Source: Candidatus Hydrothermarchaeota archaeon
GTDB lineage: Archaea; Hydrothermarchaeota; Hydrothermarchaeia; Hydrothermarchaeales; WAQR01
Direction: 5' to 3'
DNA: 17,489 nucleotides
Assembly (NCBI GenBank): GCA_015520145.1
Contig: WAQR01000058.1
Span: 1-17,489 of the forward strand
Position 1 is the stretch's first letter, and each line of letters begins with the position of its first letter. The notes below the pieces were generated by a model, which saw only the letters and a program-made list of their open reading frames with translations, was not told where the DNA came from and made no database searches. Shown piece by piece: positions 12,489-17,489 of the stretch. The translations under genes were made by a program, and so were the position numbers.

Positions 12489-14564
12489 GTGTCGAGAAGA
12501 ATGGAACTTAGATTACGAAAGATATTCAGTCCACTTGGATACTTGATTGCAGTAATACTTAGAAGAGCCGATATCCAGTCAAACAGACTGATTGCTCTTT
12601 CATACATCACCGCATTTATCGCACTATTCTGCTTTTATCTGCTGTCCAGTTACCCTTATTCAACTGCATTAAAGATTCTAATTGTATTCCTCATCTTCCT
12701 AAGCGGGCTCCTGGACGAGATTGTAACAGAATTCAAAAAGCTCCGTTCCAGTATAGGAGAGCTTGAAAGGATAAATCTCATAATTGACAGGTATTCTGAT
12801 ATCCTGATAATCCTCGCAGCAGTGTATTATCTGGATGACCAGATATACACCATTATACTTAAAGGCATCCTGTTCCAGGTCCAAGTCTCCCAGACTCAGC
12901 ATCTAGTCCTCGGCGGTCTGATAGTAGCCGGAATATTGCTCCTAAATCTTACAGAGAAAACGAAGAAAACACTAACAGGCGCGGGCGGATATGGACTTGA
13001 GACCAGAGGCGAGAGGATGTTTTTGCTGTCACTGTTTGCCTTTACCGGGCTCTATTACGATTTTGACGGATCTCTTTTCACAGGCCTCCTCATCCTCAAT
13101 ATCTTTATTTATATCGCTGTTATTCGCCGGTATCTGACACAACACCGGCAGTCCCGCCATATTTCGTATTCAAGACATCCTCTTTACAGAACTGTCCGGC
13201 ATCTTGCTGGAACTGCCACCGGACTCACAAATAGGGTGCTCGTCAGGGCATTCATTATCGGGCTGAATATTATCAGGGTACTGAGTGCAGAAACGGTCAA
13301 TTTCATCAAAAAAAAGTATGCACTATTTAAAAAGATCAAAACAGATTCAGTTAAAATCCGGGCAGAATCTAAACAAAAAGTATTCTCGCCTTTCAGCCTC
13401 AAAAAGAAGAAGGCGGGTGTCGAGAACGTCGATGCAGGGCTGGTAGATTATACGGGAGTCCCTGGACATAATTTCACAGTAGTCGTGACCGATGAGAACA
13501 CGAAATTCCCGATCCCAGACGCCCGGGTAGTCCTCAAAAATAAAGAAATCGATAAAGAAGCGGTCAGGTATACAGACGAGTCTGGAAGGTGTGATTTCAA
13601 AGATATCATGGAAGGGCAGTACAGTATCAAAATCACATCAAACGGTTTTAAAGAAGAAGGATGCGAGAGATACATAAGCATGGATTCTGGCGAGGTCTTT
13701 ACCCTCAAAGAACAGCCTGTAGATTTGAGTGTGGTGGTAAGTGACAGGGAATGGGCAACCCCGATTTCAAATGCCCAGGTTCACCTGGTTCTAGATCCTT
13801 CTAAAAGTCCTGGCAGCGGCAGAAGGATAAAAGGACTGAAAGGACTGAAACGCTCAAAACGCACAGACAACCTTGGTGTAGCCTATTTTGAAGGGCTTTC
13901 TAGAAAGGTATATGAGATAGCAGTCGAGATGAAGGGATACGAGACGGAGAAGATAAAAGTTGACCTTAAAAAAGAAAATGTTGCTGCCGTAAACCTAAAG
14001 AAGGTATCTGTCAAAGGCGAGACAATCGAGCCGCGGTCATACTCGAAACTCCTTGGAGAATCTGCATTAATAGAATTTACGTCAACAGGTGAGGTCGAAG
14101 ATGTGTTAATGAAGATAATAGAAGACTATCTTGACAAGAAAAGAGATGTCGTACTGGTGTCAGCCCCGCCGAGAACCGCGGTTTATAAAATGGATTTAAA
14201 AAACGAAATCTCTGAGGGAAAGGTCAGGGTTATAAACCTCGTCACCTCAGGCCATGTTTCCGGTGATTATGACGAGCTTACAGAGATCCCTATGACAAAC
14301 CTGGAATATTTCAAGACTGTTTTTGAGAGGATGCCTGCCGGGAGTACTATGATATTCGAGCCATTATCGAATCTGATACTCAACACCAACACAGACCTTG
14401 CATATAAATTCATTTCTAAAACCGTTGATAACCTTTCAAACGAAGGGCTGTGTTTTGTCTGCCTTTTGAATGTTGAAGGTCACGAGGAAAAGGTGATTGG
14501 CAGATTTAGGAATCTCTTTATGAACTTATTACATATCGATGGCGATAGACTGGTGAAAAATTAA
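12489..14564 (+). CDS. Membrane protein: CDP-alcohol phosphotransferase-like domain, two Cna/CarboxypepD-reg-like domains, DUF835-like C-terminus
   Basis: A 691-residue protein in three parts. Residues 30-265 hold six or seven membrane segments with an archaeal CDP-alcohol phosphotransferase look: D76 in LSGLLDEIV, DRYSD at 100-104 and TRGERMFLL near 172-180. The catalytic DGxxAR sequence is absent (DEIVTE instead) and the next aspartate position is an asparagine (N96), so activity is doubtful. A basic linker (212-310) is followed by two beta domains (about 328-408 and 411-506), each with a PIPDARVVLK or PISNAQVHLVL strand, a TDESGRCDF or TDNLGVAYF turn and a GYE/NGF end. Both resemble carboxypeptidase regulatory-like repeats. 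The C-terminus (about 520-691) matches DUF835/KaiC-like folds, with TMIFEPLSNLIL near 620 as a Walker B-like strand and no Walker A. GTG 12489 may be leaderless; ATG 12501 is an alternative. Confidence 0.75.
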   Translation: MSRRMELRLRKIFSPLGYLIAVILRRADIQSNRLIALSYITAFIALFCFYLLSSYPYSTALKILIVFLIFLSGLLDEIVTEFKKLRSSIGELERINLIIDRYSDILIILAAVYYLDDQIYTIILKGILFQVQVSQTQHLVLGGLIVAGILLLNLTEKTKKTLTGAGGYGLETRGERMFLLSLFAFTGLYYDFDGSLFTGLLILNIFIYIAVIRRYLTQHRQSRHISYSRHPLYRTVRHLAGTATGLTNRVLVRAFIIGLNIIRVLSAETVNFIKKKYALFKKIKTDSVKIRAESKQKVFSPFSLKKKKAGVENVDAGLVDYTGVPGHNFTVVVTDENTKFPIPDARVVLKNKEIDKEAVRYTDESGRCDFKDIMEGQYSIKITSNGFKEEGCERYISMDSGEVFTLKEQPVDLSVVVSDREWATPISNAQVHLVLDPSKSPGSGRRIKGLKGLKRSKRTDNLGVAYFEGLSRKVYEIAVEMKGYETEKIKVDLKKENVAAVNLKKVSVKGETIEPRSYSKLLGESALIEFTSTGEVEDVLMKIIEDYLDKKRDVVLVSAPPRTAVYKMDLKNEISEGKVRVINLVTSGHVSGDYDELTEIPMTNLEYFKTVFERMPAGSTMIFEPLSNLILNTNTDLAYKFISKTVDNLSNEGLCFVCLLNVEGHEEKVIGRFRNLFMNLLHIDGDRLVKN

Positions 14565-14569
14565 ACCCT

Positions 14570-14594
14570 GTTCAACCCCCAGCGGTTCAACCCC
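14570..14594. repeat. Direct duplication after the large membrane protein gene
   Basis: GTTCAACCCC occurs at 14570-14579 and 14585-14594 (10 identical bases, period 15), starting six bases after the stop codon at 14562-14564. Confidence 0.75.
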
Positions 14595-14625
14595 TCAAAT
14601 CCATCCCAAACTTTTAAATGAGCAT

Positions 14626-14634
14626 GGAGGTGAT
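14626..14634 (+). promoter_or_regulatory. Strong Shine-Dalgarno site for mevalonate kinase
   Basis: GGAGGTGAT, a full match to the archaeal anti-Shine-Dalgarno, lies eight bases before the ATG at 14643 and fixes the start. A TATA-like CTTTTAAATG (14611-14620) lies just upstream; it is too close to be the promoter for this leader. Confidence 0.85.
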
Positions 14635-14642
14635 TTTTAACC

Positions 14643-15626
14643 ATGGTAACGGTCACGGCATCTGCCCCTGCGAAGGTGATATTATTCGGAGAGCACGCAG
14701 TCGTATATGGTAAGCCCGCATTAGCCGGTGCAATCGACAGGAGGGTTTATGTAACTGCAAGGGAGAGAAGCGACAGGACGGTGATACTGAGGTCAGAGGA
14801 TATGAAAACCAAAGAGGAATCGCTCCATCTCGACGGGTTGGGGATGGTGGATACCCGGGGGGAGTTCAGGTATGTGAAAAAGGCTCTGGAACTTGCATTT
14901 GACCGTGCTGGAAGTATGACCGGGATTGAAATCGAGATAGATTCCAGGGTGCCGCCTGCATCAGGGCTGGGGTCTTCTGCTGCGGTCTCGGTCTCGACTC
15001 TCATGGCGGTTCTGACCCTGTTAGGCGAGGAGGTATCCATTGAGGAGGTTGCAAGGCTGGGGCATAACGTTGAACTGGCAGTCCAGGGTGCTGCCTCACC
15101 GACAGATACAGCAACCTCAGCGTTTGGAGGTATCTTATTCATACAGCCTGGAATGGATAGTGAAATGGATAGATATGACCGGATAACAGTGGCCGACCTG
15201 CCGCTGGTAGTCGGCTATACAGGAATCGAGAGGTCAACAAAGGTGCTGGTCGATAGCGTCAGGGTACTAAGACAGAGATTCCAGAAGATAGTCGACCCAA
15301 TAATATCAGATATCGGGCGGATAACAGGAGAAGCAAAACGAATGTTTGAAACAGGTGATGGAGAAGGGATAGGGCAGCTTATGAATATCAACCACGGACT
15401 CCTTGAAGCGCTTGGTGTCTGTAATGACAGGCTTTCAAGACTCGTGTACGCCTCACGAAACGCTGGTGCGAGAGGTGCAAAGCTTACTGGTGCAGGTGGA
15501 GGGGGATGTATGATAGCATATACGCCAGAAAACCAGAACGATGTTGCAGATGCCATAACTGCATGTGGATGTAATGCATTTAGTGCCCATATCTCGATTG
15601 AAGGCGTGAGGGTTGAGAAAGGATAG
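14643..15626 (+). CDS. mvk: Mevalonate kinase
   Basis: This GHMP kinase phosphorylates mevalonate, the first kinase step on the way to the isoprenoid chains of archaeal membrane lipids. All three GHMP motifs are present in 327 residues: PAKVILFGEHAVVYG (9-23), VPPASGLGSSAA (103-114, the ATP loop) and KLTGAGGGGC near 280-289. The probable catalytic base D155 sits in SPTDTATSAFGG. In many archaea isopentenyl phosphate kinase and IPP isomerase genes follow directly; here a citramalate synthase follows instead. An in-frame internal duplication (ATGGATAG at 15153-15160 and 15165-15172) gives MDSEMD in a loop. Confidence 0.95.
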   Translation: MVTVTASAPAKVILFGEHAVVYGKPALAGAIDRRVYVTARERSDRTVILRSEDMKTKEESLHLDGLGMVDTRGEFRYVKKALELAFDRAGSMTGIEIEIDSRVPPASGLGSSAAVSVSTLMAVLTLLGEEVSIEEVARLGHNVELAVQGAASPTDTATSAFGGILFIQPGMDSEMDRYDRITVADLPLVVGYTGIERSTKVLVDSVRVLRQRFQKIVDPIISDIGRITGEAKRMFETGDGEGIGQLMNINHGLLEALGVCNDRLSRLVYASRNAGARGAKLTGAGGGGCMIAYTPENQNDVADAITACGCNAFSAHISIEGVRVEKG

Positions 15627-15660
15627 GGAAGGGATAGGGAGGATTGGAGGATAATTGGAG
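15621..15660. repeat. Direct duplications overlapping the mevalonate kinase stop codon
   Basis: GGATAGGGA occurs at 15621-15629 and 15632-15640 (period 11); the first copy contains the TAG stop codon (15624-15626). GGATTGGAG (15641-15649) and GGATAATTGGAG (15649-15660) continue the theme with a 3-base insertion. Confidence 0.8.
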
Positions 15661-15698
15661 AAAAGTAAAGTGATGTTAATTCCACCGTCAACTTTAAA

Positions 15699-17267
15699 AT
15701 GCATGTCAAAATCTATGATACCACCCTAAGAGACGGTTCTCAATCCGAGCATATTTCATTTTCCGTTGAAGACAAGTTAAGGATAGCTGAAAAGCTGGAC
15801 AGACTCGGGATCCATTACATCGAAGGCGGATGGCCGGGTTCAAATCCAAAGGATATAGATTTCTTTAAACGAATCAGGGATGTCCGGCTAAAGAACGCAA
15901 AGATAGTTGCATTTGGCAGTACAAGGCGGGCAAGTCTGTCTGTCGAGGAAGATAAGAATATCAAGTCCCTGCTGGATGCCGATACACCCACTGTCTGCAT
16001 CTTCGGGAAAAGCTGGGACCTCCATGTAAGAGATGCGTTAAATATCTCGCTTGAGGAGAATCTCAAGTTGATCGAAGACTCGGTCAGCTACCTGAAATCC
16101 AGGGGGAGAGAGGTGATATACGATGCCGAGCACTTTTTTGATGCCTATAAGGCCAACCCGGATTATGCCGTGGATACCCTCAAGGTGGCAGAGAGGGCCG
16201 GGGCAGATACCATAGTCCTCTGCGATACCAACGGCGGGGCACTGGCATATGAGGTCAGGGACATAATAAACAGTGTAAAGACACAGATAAAGACACCTCT
16301 CGGCATACACGCACACAACGACAGCGATATGGCGGTTGCAAATTCAATCATTGCAGTGAGAATGGGTGTCAGGCATGTTCAGGGCACTATGAACGGTTAT
16401 GGCGAGAGATGTGGAAATGCAAACCTGTGTTCGATAATCCCGAATATCAAGCTCAAACTGAAAATAGATTGCATAACCGATGAGCAGCTCAAACAGCTGA
16501 CAGAGGCCTCGAGATATGTAAGTGAGATTGCAAACTTAAGTCCGCAAAACAACCTGCCTTTTGTCGGCAGTAGCGCATTTGCTCATAAAGGCGGTATCCA
16601 TGTAAGTGCAGTCCAGAAAAACCCTTTAACCTACGAGCACATCGAGCCTGATACTGTAGGGAACACGAGGCGGGTTCTGGTATCTGAACTTGCCGGTAGA
16701 AGCAATATGCTGGTCAAGGCCAAAGAATACGGATACGACCTGGACAAGAACTCTAAAAAAGTCCAGGAGATCCTGGCCCGCCTAAAAGATCTCGAGTCAC
16801 AGGGGTATCAGTTTGAGGGTGCTGAAGCAAGCTTTGAATTATTGATGAGGCGGTCTTTTGGCAGGGCAAAGAAGTTCTTTGATCTCGAGGGCTTCCGGGT
16901 AATCGTGGGTACCAGGGAAAACAAACTGATTTCAGAAGCCACGGTCAAGGTCGTTGTCGATGGTAAAAAGGAGCATACCGCAGCAGAAGGTAACGGTCCG
17001 GTAAATGCACTTGACAACGCATTTCGAAAGGCACTGGAAAAGTTTTATCCCGAGATAAAGGATACATATTTAACCGATTATAAGGTCAGGGTACTTGACG
17101 AGAAAGAGGGTACTGCCGCCAGGGTCAGGGTTCTTATCCAGTCCAGTGATGACAGATCCTCCTGGGGGACTGTCGGGGTTTCAGAGAACATCATCGAAGC
17201 AAGCTGGCTGGCACTTGCAGACAGCTATGAATACAAACTCATGAAGGTTATGAAGGAAAACGTATAA
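15699..17267 (+). CDS. cimA: (R)-citramalate synthase, Geobacter type (TIGR00977-like)
   Basis: This enzyme condenses pyruvate with acetyl-CoA to citramalate, opening the threonine-independent route to isoleucine. The 522-residue protein begins with the HMGL-like barrel: [18 protein letters not shown] (metal ligand D7, catalytic R11) and [13 protein letters not shown] (40-52). The metal histidines are in HAHND (204-208), and NGYGERCGN is at 232-240. A C-terminal LeuA-type regulatory domain covers about 390-515. [10 protein letters not shown] and the [15 protein letters not shown] stretch mark the citramalate synthase type characterised in Geobacter, not the LeuA-like CimA of Methanocaldococcus. 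No Shine-Dalgarno precedes the ATG, so a leaderless start is likely. It follows mvk after 72 bp of repeat-rich spacer. Confidence 0.92.
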   Translation: MHVKIYDTTLRDGSQSEHISFSVEDKLRIAEKLDRLGIHYIEGGWPGSNPKDIDFFKRIRDVRLKNAKIVAFGSTRRASLSVEEDKNIKSLLDADTPTVCIFGKSWDLHVRDALNISLEENLKLIEDSVSYLKSRGREVIYDAEHFFDAYKANPDYAVDTLKVAERAGADTIVLCDTNGGALAYEVRDIINSVKTQIKTPLGIHAHNDSDMAVANSIIAVRMGVRHVQGTMNGYGERCGNANLCSIIPNIKLKLKIDCITDEQLKQLTEASRYVSEIANLSPQNNLPFVGSSAFAHKGGIHVSAVQKNPLTYEHIEPDTVGNTRRVLVSELAGRSNMLVKAKEYGYDLDKNSKKVQEILARLKDLESQGYQFEGAEASFELLMRRSFGRAKKFFDLEGFRVIVGTRENKLISEATVKVVVDGKKEHTAAEGNGPVNALDNAFRKALEKFYPEIKDTYLTDYKVRVLDEKEGTAARVRVLIQSSDDRSSWGTVGVSENIIEASWLALADSYEYKLMKVMKENV

Positions 17268-17327
17268 TCACCAAAGATCACCAAAAACAGCCCACCCCCT
17301 GATACTGCTCCTTTAGAACCTTTAGAA
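17267..17327. repeat. Direct duplications after the citramalate synthase gene
   Basis: ATCACCAAA occurs at 17267-17275 and 17277-17285 (period 10); its first base is the last base of the TAA stop codon. CCTTTAGAA then occurs at 17310-17318 and 17319-17327 (perfect 9-bp tandem). Confidence 0.85.
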
Positions 17328-17362
17328 AAAGACATATAGTCAAACGATAGTACTTTAATCTC

Positions 17363-17489
17363 ATGCCAGCCATAATCGAGATTGAAAACCTCTCCAAGAA
17401 ATTCAGCGGATTTACAGCCCTAAAAGATATCTCACTTGACATCAAAAAAGGCGACTCCTTTGCAGTTCTTGGACCAAACGGTGCAGGGA
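17363..17489 (+). CDS. ABC transporter ATP-binding protein, 5' part only
   Basis: Forty-two codons are visible before the window ends. The N-terminal strand [20 protein letters not shown] and the start of the Walker A loop, LGPNGAG, are typical of ABC transporter ATPases. The [17 protein letters not shown] wording is common among exporters and ABC-2 type systems, but the substrate cannot be judged from this part. No Shine-Dalgarno is obvious before the ATG. Confidence 0.9.
   Translation, partial: MPAIIEIENLSKKFSGFTALKDISLDIKKGDSFAVLGPNGAG

Overview
The window is from a euryarchaeon, most likely a methanogen or a relative of the methanogens. The evidence is archaeal information-processing genes (Alba, a Drg/Rbg-type GTPase with a TGS domain, an AK6/Fap7-type adenylate kinase, archaeal-type ArgS), an archaeal mevalonate kinase, GGTGA-type Shine-Dalgarno sites and TTTATA-type promoters. 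The genus cannot be fixed from the sequence alone. No rRNA, tRNA, insertion sequence or CRISPR array was seen.

Layout, left to right. Positions 1-332 hold the 3' end of a PRPP-binding phosphoribosyltransferase. It converges on a minus-strand run read from 3292 down to 439: AK6/Fap7-like kinase, HtpX protease, then ThiC. Around 3289-3894 is a decayed patch: a MNT nucleotidyltransferase (antitoxin type) followed by a HEPN/DUF86 partner that has lost its middle, and a short open tail overlapping the AK6 start. A molybdenum/tungsten cofactor pair, mobA and moeA with overlapping ends, occupies 4079-5921. A small membrane protein (+), an ArsN2-like acetyltransferase and argS (both -) follow. Then come a nickel/cobalt permease of the NiCoT family and a three-gene minus-strand unit made of alba and two unrecognised proteins of about 60 residues. 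From 10386 onward everything is on the plus strand: the Drg GTPase, a RuvC/YqgF-like RNase H-fold protein, a large membrane protein with an unusual three-part architecture, mevalonate kinase, a citramalate synthase of the type known from Geobacter, and the first 42 codons of an ABC transporter ATPase.

How they fit together. Most genes are housekeeping: thiamine, Mo/W cofactor, isoprenoid lipid and isoleucine synthesis, arginyl-tRNA, chromatin. Nickel uptake and Mo/W cofactor synthesis suit a cell with nickel and tungsten/molybdenum enzymes.

The unusual items are: (1) a 691-residue protein joining a degenerate CDP-alcohol phosphotransferase-like membrane domain, two carboxypeptidase-regulatory-like beta domains and a DUF835/KaiC-like C-terminus; (2) a textbook EF-hand calcium loop inside HtpX; (3) a HEPN toxin gene with an internal deletion beside its surviving MNT partner; (4) an RNase H-fold protein with a novel N-terminal domain; and (5) short direct duplications (units of 7-15 bp) in most intergenic spacers, several overlapping the stop codon of the preceding gene, with a four-copy 15-bp array directly before argS.
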